Positions 34,515 through 47,265 of a DNA stretch of 64,000 nucleotides are shown in pieces (positions within the stretch are counted from its first letter, which is position 1; each line of letters starts with the position of its first letter). The stretch is from Nephrocerus scutellatus (taxonomy: Eukaryota; Arthropoda; Insecta; Diptera; Pipunculidae), in NCBI GenBank assembly GCA_947095585.1, contig OX352761.1, forward strand, positions 133,392,277 to 133,456,276, in the 5' to 3' direction. The notes under the pieces were generated by a model. It searched no databases, had not been told where the DNA came from, and was given only the letters and a program-made list of their open reading frames with translations. Both the position numbers and the translations under genes were made by a program.

Positions 34515-36431
34515 TGCACAAGTTAGGTTAAAGTAGAAGTCGGTTGAAAAACCGAAACACTTAGACCAATAATGGTCCATTGAGATACCACACGGATCGA
34601 GAAAATTATTTTCCCATACTCGTTGAACTATTTAGAGCTTCATATAAAGCGCAAGAGATTACTAATACCAGTATTTTTCAGATCATTAACGTCATTATAA
34701 AAGAATGCTCTTAGAGTCCATACAGCTTCTGCAGAAGTCGTTTCAGAATACGCCGAGATCAAACTTTTGGACCGTTTTAGACCAGCTAGGGCCAGATCTG
34801 CTTTGTTGCTAGACAAGTTGCTCCGTTTGACCACCTACAGCTAATTTTCTCGGTAGCATCTTGCTTTAACATGAGTTTGCATGAAGCGATAGGTATGCCT
34901 AAGAAAAGGCACAGTGTAGTTCCATGTTTGGCAAGCTCATCAATCTTACAATTTCCCGGGTTGTCTTTATGCCACGTCACCCAGCGCAGTTGAATGTTGA
35001 ACTGCTCCTCCGTCTACTTGAGAGATGATTGGCAATTGAGGGCTGCAAGAGGGTTCACAGGGCCTGATTCCAGTGATTTCAACGCAGCTTGCGGCTATCC
35101 GAGAAGATACGGATATCTTTAGCGGATATGACATCCGTCTTCAGCTAGAATAAGGATTCCTAAATCGCCATGAGCTCTGCCTGAAATTAATGACAGTGAT
35201 CTGGAAAACGGAAAAAGAGACTAAGATTTAGCCTTTTTGAAAAAACTCTTCTGCCAACCCCATCATCAATTTTTGACCCGTCTGTGTAAAAATGTATATA
35301 TTCATCTTCCAAGTGAGTGCCTTCTTCCCAGAATGATCTGTGGGGAGGGGGGTAACCTGGAAGTTTTGTTGAATTGGAGTTGTGGAATGGTGTAGTGCCC
35401 AGTGGAAACATGAATGAATTCAGAACAGAGGAGTGATCGATTTCCTTCGTGGACCACTAGTGATAGCCGCGCTAGCAGTTACTTGCCTTCTAAAGATGTC
35501 GAGTGCGGTGTAGAGTTTAACAGAATGTCTAGTGCGCTGGATAGATTTGTGCCAAGTGCTCCGCTCACACATAAACAAAAGGATGCTTGGCTTGTCAAGA
35601 TTTACTACTTTATCTAAGGCAATCCACCATACAGCCACACCGTATAGACGTGAAGATCCTACTATCGCTGAATATAGCCAATGAGTGATATGGGGTCTAA
35701 GACCCCATTTGTTTCCAAGGGCTTTTTTGCCAGAGAAGAGTGCCACTGTGGCTTTACTAACACTTACTTTTTGAGAACTCTAGCCACTTGACGAATACTA
35801 AATTCGACTTTTGCAAGTACATGCGGCGGCAACGCGCTATCTGGTAGCGTAGAGCTAGCTGCGAAATGTGAGGTAAGCAGATTGGCCTTGTCTATAGAGC
35901 GGACAGTTGGAATGTCATTGTGATTGAGCGTTGGAATTGAAGACGTGGCACTATTTTTAATTCGTTTTACGAATGACCAAAAATGTTTTTTTCCTTTGAG
36001 TCACTGATTTAAATTTTTTGTTTCAGTTTCTCCTCTAAGGTAGGTATTACAATAATTTTTGATTCGTCTAAATTTGGTTCGGTTTTCCATAGTGGGGTTT
36101 TCTTTATATAACCAAAAGCATAGCGGATACTCTTTGTCCTGGAAGGGACAAACTGTCCCATATCCTCGTGGATGTTAGTGATCGTATCAGAAATGGCATC
36201 TACACCACTATTGGCATTAAGTGGGCAATTAATGCTCCTAACAAAATTATTTAGGCCAACACAGTCTGCTTTATCGTGTTGCAATACTTTTATTTTAGGA
36301 GTTTTCTCTTTAACTGCGTGGTTCGACAACGAAAAATTGGCTGATAGCACACAATGGTCTGAAAAGCCGAGAGGTGATAATACACTGACGGTATATGTTA
36401 TACATTGACGGTGTACAATATAAACTGACAT
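34515..36431 (-). mobile_element. LOA/I-type LINE relic: endonuclease end and RNase H, RT palm deleted
   Basis: Minus strand, right to left. The endonuclease end LGFSDHCVLSANFSLS lies in a 140-codon open stretch (36009-36431). A linker follows: HFWSFVKRIKN, then IPTLNHNDIPTVRSIDKANL and FAASSTLPDSALPPHVL. At about 35770 it jumps directly to KALGNKWGLRPHITHWLYSA, which in intact elements lies after the RT palm, so the palm and its YADD are missing. RNase H then shows YIHFYTDGSKIDDG (first Asp), FQAELMAI (Glu), IRIFSDS (second Asp), ALKSLESGPVNPLAALNCQS and KDNPGNCKIDELAKHGT. The 3' end includes SQWTI-encoding DNA and a degenerate TTTAACCTAACTTG tail near 34518. Stops and frameshifts abolish function. 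Confidence 0.9.
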
Positions 36432-39400
36432 TGTTGTTATGTTGTATAAAATAATTAATTAAATACAATTACAAATACAAATACAACTGCATATCAATAA
36501 TAAGATTGAAAATTGTAAAAAATGTATATTATTTTATCTTAATTTTTCATTTTAATTAATTTTTAGTTATATTTAATTATTTAATTTTAATTGTCTTTCG
36601 ACAGAGGCCATCAATGTCTTCAAGCTAGAAGCGTTTAAGAGTTAAGGTGTGTGAATTGATCAAAGATCACTACCACCGACACCGCCCTCCTCCTTATACG
36701 ATTTTTTTTCTTGTCTTAACTCAGAAATCAGTTCTTAAAGTATTTGTCACGCAAAAAGAAACACCCTGTAAATTTTATACATTACGCAAATTCTTAGATA
36801 GTAAATTACATTCATAATTTTTGTATATAAAGAAATTATTTTTAGGCTTGAACCACTGTTTAATTATAACTAATAAGTGACAACGGTGCCGCCATTCTAG
36901 CATTTAGTGGTTAGTTTTTTATATAATTTGCCCACGCGTAAAGTGGTTTGCACCCGTTATAATGCTAGGCTTAGCACTTATTGGTATAACAATGTTAAAT
37001 GTATATAAACAAGCTCACGAAACCACTCATTGCAACTTATTATTACCGCAAATATAACAGTAAAAAAATGAACGGCACAACACGCAGTGGGCTTTAAGTC
37101 GTTTTACTTGATGGTTTCGCGTCAGCTCAGCAAACTCAATAAATTAATGAACCTGTTAACATTTTCTCCAATAAATCAAAAGCACCTGTCAATGATGTGG
37201 AAAATGCTGTTTGCCGAGATTCGATAATTGCGCCATTTCTCTATTGCAGAATCTAAGTCCAAGCCGAGAGTGTAGAAAGCCCACTCGACTGCGAGTCTCT
37301 TTACTAGTATATCGTATTGCTTCTGCCATCAGACGACTGACTGGCCCCAACTGCCAACTGGCAAAATGCGACGGATAAGTATCCATTCAAATTTCCAACC
37401 GGGCACAGACATCAGACAGAGCACACAAAACAGTGTTGTAGTAAAAAGAAATGTTGGATAAAAATTGATTCGATTTCATAAAAGCGATTGACCGCATGCA
37501 CCGCCGCCCAACCGTTGAAGTATTACATCAATTGCGCTTGCGCCAATGCATGCGACTCTGCTTCCGTCTAGTGTCTATGGATCTTATAATTTAATTTGAA
37601 TATTCATCGGAGTTAAGTCGTACTCGTGACTTCTTTTGGTCCTCAGGCCAACGCGGCGGAAGCCTTTGCTTGTGCGAGATTTTTCTATCATCGCTGGTGC
37701 CAAATGGCTCGAACCGCTTGATTTAACAGTCCGTTCAATTGGAAGTTGAATTGAGAGGAGTGTAGTGCTCCCGCACAACCAACACCCACTAATGAATATC
37801 CAAATCTTTTTGCCAGGAGTTTTCACGACTTACAGTAATATTTTGTGTAACGCAGAAAGGACTTTCACGCCGCTTCCTATCTGCTAAAAATTTTTCCGAA
37901 GGCAAACCAACGCGCCGTCGTATGTCGTACGCTCTATCGAATTAAGATTTATTTATCTTCTTCTGGGGAAATTCTAAAGCTTCTGGCAAACGGCAGACCA
38001 TACCTCTACCACTCCACCCCAACTCAGCATATTGATAATGGATTTTCAGTTGGGCAACCAGCAATCAACATGTTTTGGGAAACATTGAAATCACGGCAGA
38101 GTATAGTGGTGGTGTAGAGACCGTCTTAATTGGAGCAAATAATACTACGGGGCATTTCGCTTCATTTTACATTTTTATGCAAATCTATGGATTCGAGTGG
38201 TTATTTATATGACTTATGGCCAATTTGCACATAAGTTATTTATTTCCATTTGGTAATGACATGACAGGCTTAACAGTCCACAATTTATCACTTTCTATTT
38301 GGTTTTATTATGATAGTTGCTACAGCAATGTGTAGATATAGTTTTTTTTTATGATAGTTACTTTGTGATTTGTTTCCTGCAGCAATGTGCAGACATTTTA
38401 TCGTCAAACACCAACACAGAGTATTAGTAACGCATTTGCTCGATTTCTTTAAAATGTTGTTATGTTTCGTTTATTATGGGAATGTCATGGATGAGAGGTT
38501 ATAAAAATGTACACAAATTCGTGTTACAAATAATTATTCTTAACATATCGATGTCACCTAACTGTTGATATTTTTTGTCAATGTTTTTTCTTCGGCTTAG
38601 TGACACGAAAACGTATGTTCAAAATTAATGCTTTTCGGTAGAGTGCAGTATGTAATTTGTTTGTAGTGTTTTACATCTTAGAATCACTTAAATTTTTTTG
38701 TTGATTATTTAATACCAGATAATAAAACTTGAATTATTTAGGAAAAAATCAGCCTCTTTTGAACTTTTTTTGTCACCTACTATTAGATTTATAGAACAGA
38801 ATATGACGGTACGTTTTTATGTCTCTACATAAGAAAGGGATTTGTGAAACTTGGGTTCATTTCGTCTGTTTGTAAAATAAAACATTAGTCTATTTTTGCA
38901 AACAGTAGGTTTTTTTTTATTATCAATATCACTTTAATTGCTTACAGTTAGAAATGAGTTATAGAAAGCGTGATACTGATAAAGGGCTATACCCTTATTG
39001 CACAAATCTAACAAGTCTGCATACCTTTTGTTTTTTAATTGAATTGGAGCATTATATGTCACTTCAGAGTTGGTAAATTAATATTTTTTCTGGTTACCCT
39101 TGCAAAAATTTAAAATTTTGCCATTATTTTTTTACTCGAAAAAAATGTGTTTTTGATCGTCCTTTCAATATAGCAAGATAGCCAAGATAGTTTTACCTTA
39201 TTTACATTATTTCCATTCGTATCTATTTTACGTTTTTTTATTAGGGTGGAACTTCCAGTTTTGAAGCTGTACATATTTTTGGCTCTATTTCCTTAACTGA
39301 GTACTTTGATTTTTTAGATGGCATCCGAATGATGACCATCCTATAGGGTCAAAAATACCTTTATTTTTGAATCACATTCTATCATAGATTGTCCAGGCTC

Positions 39401-39679
39401 AAAAGAGCATTTGTCTTATACAGGAATATCCGCGGTCTGGAAAGCATAGCACAACATTGCTGATACATTCACATATTCTGGCCTCCGCAATTGTCACTCA
39501 TTAATATAAATGGCTTACCAATCATTCTGGAGATAATTGTAGACACCTTATTTAGGTTCTTTTTCAGAACTCCTACCTGCCATCTCCTAATGCCATACAT
39601 AACAGGTTGCTTATGTGCTTATGCCAACATTATATACGGTAAGATTATAAGCTGGAAATCGCCTTTTATAAAATACTAT
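36432..39679. other. AT-rich non-coding stretch
   Basis: No gene supported. GC-richer patches at 37180-37400 and 37480-37860 contain short minus-strand frames without known motifs. A near repeat (GCTACAGCAATGTGTAGA and CTGCAGCAATGTGCAGA) occurs at about 38320 and 38380. Confidence 0.4.
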
Positions 39680-40085
39680 ATATGCAGACGTCATCCTGTC
39701 CAACTTGTAATAAATTTGTTTGGAATCGTTTTGTGAATTTGTGAAGAGCTATTTGAAATGTTGAATCAAAGTAAAATTGAGAATAAAACGTCCAAAACCA
39801 AATGATTTATTTTTTTTCATTAAATTAGAAATCACAATGAATCTCAATGTGTTTTATTTACATTTCGATTTCGATTGCAATGTCATAGCAAACCAATCTA
39901 AACAAAGCATTTGTTTGTCTTGATTGTTTGCTTGAACATCACTATTTCGTTCATTGCAATGCTTTATGATGCACGACATTTTTGTAAGTAAAAGGTGCGC
40001 TTAGGAAACAATTTAGTACGGTATCAAAAATAACTTTGTGTTGCGATTTTGAGTCACATCATGGGTCACATTATTGTGTTACCTC
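39680..40085 (+). repeat. Family E dispersed repeat, copy 1
   Basis: Carries CAGACGTCATCCTGTCC, AATAAATTTGTTTGGAATCG, TTTTGTGAATTTGTGAAGAG and CTATTTGAAATGTTGAA, then, after about 200 bases of extra sequence, ACAATTTAGTACGGTATC, TTGTGTTGCGATTTTGAGTC and GGTCACATTATTGTGTTAC. The same blocks occur at 62710-62905 without the extra 200 bases. No coding capacity was recognised. Confidence 0.75.
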
Positions 40086-43000
40086 TGGCACAGGGTTATT
40101 CTTTTGTTGAAATTTTGAATAACGTAACGTAAATCCGGCGCTCTTGTTGGGACACCCTATACAAATAAAATAACTGTCTGTAAAGATCCCTTTCAAATAT
40201 TTACCTTACTCAAAATATTTTCGAAATATTTATTGCTTAATTTTTGTTAATCAAATAAACAGATATACATATTTATAGCTTATTATAATGCATACACACA
40301 CAAAAAATTGCTACCAATGGTGACAGGTTTCTACTTGGGCTTAACGTTAATAATATGCAATAGCTCTATTTGGAGTCACATTTTTTTCTTCGCTTATGAT
40401 TTATCACTATATAATGGTGTTTTTTTTTTCAAAATTTCATAATGAAGTTTCATTACAATTTTCTATCATATGACTAAAAGATCTTGGAATATTTAATCAA
40501 AAAACAAACGAAAACGATAAAGCAAAACCTCGCGTCGCATTGATCTTAAATAAAAAGTCGTCCGCTTCCATCTGTTACTTCTCTAACTTCGATCAAGATA
40601 TGAATTATAAATTATCGGACAGTACGGTAAACAGTTATACGTTTCACGATTTTTACAACCGCATTAGACTTTTCGCATGAGCGGTAGGTTTTTTGCTGAT
40701 CCACGATCGGTCCGAGCACTCTGTTTATTTCGCAAGAAATCGCTGACAAATTTCTCAGCCAAATATGGATGGAGACGATAAAATCTCTTTGTCTTTAATG
40801 TGGGTGGTACTTACGGACAATAATACCCACATATAAATATTATTCGGTTTTGGACCGAAAAATTCAACACAAAATAAAACAAAAACATCAATAACTGTAG
40901 ACGGAACCTTTAATCGAATTGCTCTTACGCTTTATAAATAAATCGCGTCTGTACGCATTTGACGATTGCATTCAAACAAAAAACTTAAATCGATCAAAAT
41001 CATGTCACACGAGTACGCACATTAATTTTGCAGCGAAAATAGTAAAATGCACACGTGTGTGAACAAACCAACACGTATGAACCTTAATTTCAGTTTCAGG
41101 CAATTCGAATGCAGTGAATGAAGTTGTATTTGATTTACGCGCCGGCCACTATTTGGCGGGATAGGAAAGAAATCGTCGACTTTATGAATATATCGATCAC
41201 CGTATCCACATTTATGAGATACGAGTGCATTTTTTGTGCATCCAACTGATCTGGTCGGTGCTTGCAACCGATAAAATTGGCTTGACTTGCTTGATGGGAT
41301 TCCTGCTGAGATTCGAACTAATATTATTATTATTATTATTACTATTTATGTTATTATTATTATACCCTAATATAACTGAAACGCCTTAAGTTAGTAACCT
41401 GTAAAAGAGCCAGTTGAATTTTTTAAAGAAAAATCTAAGAATCTTCTTAAAAGTGTGCAACTAAAATGGTACAAAATCCACAATTAGAAGGACATTTCTT
41501 ATTCTCGCCTCCGTTCGTTCGTTCAGTCGGGTCATTTGTTCATTCAGTCGAATCGCTCACTGTTTGTTAAATATTCCCTATTTAATATAGCCAGAAAAAA
41601 CAAAGATACTCGTAACTTTAAATTATTCTGCTGAAACTATGAGAAAATTCGTACATCCGTATCAAGATCACAAAATGATGCTCATGCCTGACATTGACAT
41701 AAACAGCAAGCATTCCAGCGCCTGTAATCACTCTAGAATCAGACAAGTTTCTAATTTTTTTTTATTTTTTGTGCAAAAGTGGTTTTAAAGGGCGATATAT
41801 CGCCTACCCAGACAGACAGCTTCCTTTAATTACAACACTAAAATCATAAAAGGAGGCGAGTTTCACTTCACACTGTGGACTTCTCAATCGAAACTAAAGT
41901 CTCGCAAGTGTTTCCTTTAACAATTTTGATGGATTTATGTTACCTTATCACTTGGCAGGGTAATATTACTAATTCCGCCGAGAACTCTAGCTGCATGCTG
42001 TAGTATTTTTAAAGAAAATATATAAACATCCTTGATATCTGACAGAATGAGGAGGAGTTTTCATGTAGTTTAGTGCGTTTGGTTGTAAATATTTTATATT
42101 CCTCAACTTGAGGCAAAGAAAAACGCCCTTGGCTCATGGCCGTTTATCACATACGTGTATAACTTCATTCTGCATAAAGTTAAATACTAAGAAGACGTTA
42201 TTCCTAGAGTTTTATCTATTTTATAAAAGGTAAAAATAATCCTAATGCAAATGTAGATCTAAATGTTTTTAAGACCGAAAAATAAGGATCGTAATGGTTC
42301 CTTAATCCATTTACCACATTAGGCTTATTTGTGCTTTACTAATTTCATTACACTGTTTCGGAAATTCCATCAAGAGAAAAGTATCGCAACATGTTACTCA
42401 GCTCTCTCGAATGGAGCATGACCATGTAATTACTGTTTCTCATAAATTTTTCTTTCAGGGCTGCCACCCGATGGGGGAATTTTAACACTTATCACAGCAT
42501 TCAAGTCCAGCAAATAGCTTTTGTGTCTGCATTTTTAATGAACTAATCAGCGAATATTTCATCGTGTAGACAAACAGCATCAGTCATAAGAAGGAAATTC
42601 AACCTTTAATTGACTTTTTGCACATCACTCCATTGGTTTAAATTGGGGGCGTGCTCCACAGCAAATAAATTTTGCGTTGAATTGCTTCTTTAGCCAACAG
42701 CTGCGTGCGTAAGTCTGATGCGGCCTTGTTGATGATGGTGAGTTATTAACATTCTATACAGTTAGGAGGAATTTATTCTTGCTTATGGCATACGTTTTTT
42801 ATTCCCTTGGACTTTACCATAACATGAAAAATAAACGAGTAACTCTGGAAATTTGTGCTTCTCTTGAATGTTATGTTATGAATTATGATATTTTCGAGTT
42901 AAAAGGAAAAACGAAAATTACCTTGGGGTTTTTATTGAGCGTAGTGTTATCAAATTTTCCTATCAACTAATGCTTTAAGCAGAAAAATTATTTCAAGCTT

Positions 43001-43234
43001 CAAAGCTAAAGATTCACTGCTAACATTCTTGTAAGTAAACTATTCATTAATAAAAAAAGAAAGGCTTTTCTTGTCCAGTGTGCATATGACCATTTACGTT
43101 TATCAATTACCGAACTTATTTCCTGTTTTTATTGCTGTTGTAATCTAATTGATTTTTACCCTGCACGTATACATTTGAACCCCATTTACTAGCTTTTGTT
43201 ATTGTTTTCACTCTTATATGTTTTTGGATTTAAT
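40086..43234. other. AT-rich non-coding stretch
   Basis: No gene supported. It contains the ATT microsatellite at 41321. A patch at 40500-41280 is more mixed in composition but gives no recognisable reading. Confidence 0.4.
41321..41364. repeat. (ATT)n microsatellite
   Basis: Runs of ATT at 41321-41340 and 41351-41364, interrupted by ACTATTTATG. Confidence 0.85.
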
Positions 43235-43236
43235 TT

Positions 43237-43585
43237 AACAGTGCATTTTTTGGAAGAAATTGGAGTTATGATTTAAAAAATAAGACGCTACATGTCGAAG
43301 TTCAGTGATTGTGTTATTATCGCTGTTACCATAAGTGACAGCGAAGCTCTTGAGAAATAGTCGATTGCGTACAGCATCTCTATTCGCATTACTCGAGCTA
43401 ACAGTAACAGTAACAGTTAACAGTGCATTTTTTGGAAGAAATTGGAGTTATGATTTAAAAAATAAGACGCTACATGTCGAAGTTCAGTGATTGTGTTATT
43501 ATCGCTGTTACCATAAGTGCCAGCGAAGCTCATGAGAAATAGTCGATTGCGTACAGCATCTCTATCCGCATTACTCGAGCTCATC
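43237..43585 (+). repeat. 182-bp tandem duplication
   Basis: AACAGTGCATTTTTTGGAAG starts at 43237 and again at 43419. The units differ by only a few substitutions (GTGACAGC/GTGCCAGC, CTCTTGAG/CTCATGAG, TATTCGC/TATCCGC) before diverging at ACTCGAGCT. An AACAGTAACAGTAACAG run sits at the junction between the units. Confidence 0.92.
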
Positions 43586-43594
43586 AATCCACTA

Positions 43595-43735
43595 TCAATC
43601 CCATATTCGGGCGTACTGTTATGTGTATAGCTTACCGTACATCACGTATATTGAACGCTCTGCCAATCTCTGTGTTTTTGTGTCAATACGATCAGAACGA
43701 ATTTAAAACACAAGCTTCTCTTATTCCCTGCTTGA
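43595..43735 (+). mobile_element. LINE C-terminal stub (CR1/Jockey-like), copy 1
   Basis: One frame reads FGRTV, IAYRTSRILNALPISVF and QYDQNEFKTQAS. It matches the better-preserved copy at 47010-47265 (FGRTVKFRDSFF, RTWNALPSSVF, DPQAFKTQALRHL). The pattern R-x-x-x-x-WN-x-LP-x-x-(I/V)F is the usual last segment of many LINE ORF2 proteins. A shared 3' sequence GTGCCAAGCATAT follows. Only this end survives. Confidence 0.7.
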
Positions 43736-43744
43736 CCTGAACGA

Positions 43745-43905
43745 CCACGCTGTGCCAAGCATATCTCATAGCAATTTAAGGGTGCAAGTAGCCCCTTTAT
43801 GCACAGAAAACTGGCTTTGTTGGAAGCTTCGCTTTAACCCCCACGCTGTGCCAAGCATATCTCATAGCAATTTTAGGGTGCAAGCCCATTTACGCACAGA
43901 AAAAT
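43745..43905 (+). repeat. 96-bp tandem duplication of a LINE 3' tail
   Basis: CCACGCTGTGCCAAGCATAT begins at 43745 and again at 43841, followed in both by CTCATAGCAATTT, AGGGTGCAAG and CGCACAGAAAA or TGCACAGAAAA. The block belongs to the LINE 3' region shared with 47.23 kb. Confidence 0.9.
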
Positions 43906-43910
43906 GTATA

Positions 43911-46900
43911 CGAGAGTACAGCTTCATATTTTGATGCACCTGTGGTCAACGCCATTTTATAAATGTCGAATGTCTTAAAGGCACCTACAAATTTTAAAAT
44001 CACTTTTTATAGTTTCCCTAGTCCCATTTGATAGAATAACAAAAGAAAATATTAAAAATGTATTGAGTCTCTTGTCTAACTAAAGTTTCATCTGCGGTTT
44101 TCTGATTCTTTGTCAGTTGTTACTCTGTGATCTGTTCTGACAATCATGTCACATATTATTTTCCTTCCAGTCACTACACAAGCACTATAATCAGTAGCTC
44201 GTTAAGTTGCAGCAGCTTATTCTTACGTATTATGAAATCTGATATAGAAACACTGCACTTTTAAAGCCAACGTTGCAAGCTATTTGTAGTGCATTTATCA
44301 GACACTTGTAGAGATATTTTATATTGTGTTATATTCTACAGATCGGCTGTGACTAGCGCTTGTGCTGAACTCCAATGAAGTCTGAAGGTCTATCTAAACG
44401 GAGTCTAACCAAATGAAAATTTTATTGTTTTTGTTATAAATAAAGCTATTTGCTCTAAAAATAAACAGAACAAAAATTAATCTCTGTTTTTGTAACGAGT
44501 CTTATTAACCGCAACTGGAGTTCAACCAAAGTGTCTGTGTTATTAAGAAAAAAAGAAAAAAATTACGTTGACCATTTTACACAGACAAATAAATAATTAA
44601 ATAAGAATAAATTAAAAATGTTATTTATTCTATAACATAAATATTATAATAGAAGGTTCTTCTTCTCCTCCACCTGACATTTTGGAAAGACCTTTTCATA
44701 TTCATACAAATACTGGCATACGGAACTGATACTAATACAATCGGAAAAATTCCAAAAGCTGTATGAGAAGCTTCCATTCTTATTGTTGTTGCACAAAAAT
44801 AGAAGGTGATTAAAGTGAAGGAAATTACTTGGTGGCCAATTATGCAATAAAGGAAAATGCGGGTTCCACACTTGCATAAAAATCTAAGTTCTTGTAAGGA
44901 TTGCTGATGAAATGAGAGAGCTTTCCTATTTTTACGTTACAAGCCTACTATAATACTTTACTCCGGAACTTTACCGTGACATTCAAGAATTACAGACTTC
45001 TGAAGAAAGCTCCTAGTCGCATACAAGAAGAAAATCTTCTTGGGAATTGTTGTATAATAATATATGACATCGACATGAAATAGAACAGCACCGAATTTTT
45101 AGATTATTTATTGTGAAGCAATTATGTTATTTACTTTTTCTTATGAATTTAAATCAGTTTCTTAGGTAGAATTTAACCTTATGTCGTGTTTTTATTATGA
45201 TACCCTGATCGAAATTAAAAAAAATTAGGTAAGTACTTCTGTAATCAGCATTCATCATTGTGAAATCTATGATTCTGCTGCTTACAGGAGTGATGATTAT
45301 CATCATAATTGTCCCTACAACCAAGGTCCCGCGTTCTGGCTGTCCAACAAGAGTGTTGATAATTTTTGTATTATCGACCACCAACACTCACATCCACATC
45401 ATCCCAGAGCTATTTCAGTATAATAACTGTAATTAGACAAGAATGCATATCACGCATGTTATGCAACCCCACACTTGACTTTACACCGTGAATAGTCGTG
45501 CGGTAAAAGGAGATCGTAAGATGATGAATTTAAAAAATTACACTCTAGAGTGTACGCCTTAAACTCGAATATTAGTCGTGGGAAATTGAAAAACGCATCA
45601 GCAATATTGTCGACTCTTTTGCTTTGGATATAACCTTTCACTCTATGTTCATAGCCACAGCTGACGACGCAAGCCAAGTTAACCAAGAATCGGCTCCATG
45701 CAGACAGAAATCGCTGAAACAGGCACGATCAATGTAATACACCATGGAAAGTCATGTTAGTAATTACCGACCGCAGTATTCTTCTATCCAACATCGTGTC
45801 AGCCGGCGCGCATAAATCAGCAGCAACATTCGAGCACAAGTTTTGCCAAATTTGGTTAAAAATTTGCTTTTAATTACGAAGCCGCATTTACAATTATTAT
45901 TTATTAATAATAATAACACATGGTGACAGCTTAATTTGGAAATATGTATTTTTTTGTGTACAGTTCCCCCTATCTTACTTAACACATGCTCATACCTAGG
46001 CGGCTGAAGATAACTTTTGGCTATCAAATTCTCAGCAAGTGGAAAAATAATCGTTAAAAGCGCTCACTGAGATATACTTTAACAGCGTGAAACCTGGCCA
46101 TATATGGGTGCCCGATAATCGATGCTTGGAGACTGAAAAAATTACATTACAAAATTAACTAAGGAATCTGAAATACACGTCAATCGAGTTGGAGTTTCAG
46201 TCAGAAAATCAGTTGCACTTACACATAAGTTTTTAACAGGAGTAGTGAATCTGTGTTGTCGAAAATGACAATGCAATGGCAAGGTAAATGGAGAATGGAG
46301 TACTTCAATTACTCCAGAAATTAAAGAACTTATTTTGAAATACAAAAGGCATATGAGTACATATAGCTGTGGTGATTAGTTGGGATGCCAGGACTGAACC
46401 ATTGTTGAAGAGCCAAATATAATGATGAAGGGTGGGCGTGAAAGAAATAAAATTACCTCATTGAACAAATGAGCGATTGCGGTAACCTCCATAATTAACC
46501 ATTCAAATCCTCTCTATAACGAAGATTTTATCTGGAATCAACGTCGAACTTCTGTCTTGCTTCCCAAAACTCTTCATCTTGAATGTAGTAAAAGCAGGAG
46601 CGCTACGTAATTGTTGTTTGTCCCCTCTTTTAGGATTCAAAAATGCGCCCGAACCGTACATATGGCTTCCAGTTATGTTTCGCTCTGTAAGTAAGCCAAC
46701 CATATTTCGACAATCTTTTCTAGATATTCAGCGAATGAAACTTGGCACCAGTTTCGTTCAGTCTATCTAAAAATGGCCCACTAATTCGAAAAGTGTTCAG
46801 GGAAATTTTACAATATATTTGTTTGTTGACAGTCGGCAAGTTTGTGATTAGAACCATTGCCTTTTATTCCTGAATAGGCTTTGAACTCCCGTAAAATCTC

Positions 46901-47009
46901 ATCTTGATCAGGCATAAGGGAATAAAACTTATCACTGGAAATTATCAATCTCTCTTAATAGGGTTTTGAATCAAATATCATCTTTATAACGTAAATGCCA
47001 CCTCTCCTT
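43911..47009. other. AT-rich non-coding stretch
   Basis: No gene, transposase or RT motif recognised. Short frames on the minus strand (for example 44644-44877, 45154-45387, 45764-46027) carry no known motif. Confidence 0.4.
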
Positions 47010-47265
47010 GAATTCAACCGCAATATTCGTGGCGCTTTAAATTCTCATCAGTTCACCCTCTAGCCCATCTTTGGACGTACAGTTAAGTTTAGGGATTCGT
47101 TCTTTAGCCGTACAACACGTACGTGGAACGCTCTACCAAGCTCTGTCTTTTCACATTACTATGATCCACAGGCATTCAAAACACAAGCTCTTAGGCATCT
47201 TCTCTTTTTTACTTCTACTTTTCCTTAACGCACACGCCGTGCCAAGCATATAGCCGAGCATTATA
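47010..47265 (+). mobile_element. LINE C-terminal stub (CR1/Jockey-like), copy 2
   Basis: A single frame with one TAG reads FNRNIRGALNSHQFTL, stop, PIFGRTVKFRDSFFSRTTR, TWNALPSSVFSHYYDPQ and AFKTQALRHLLFF. This is the classic end of a LINE ORF2. It is followed by the 3' tail GCACACGCCGTGCCAAGCAT shared with 43.75 kb. No RT core lies upstream, so it is a severely 5'-truncated insertion, the normal outcome of target-primed reverse transcription. Confidence 0.78.
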
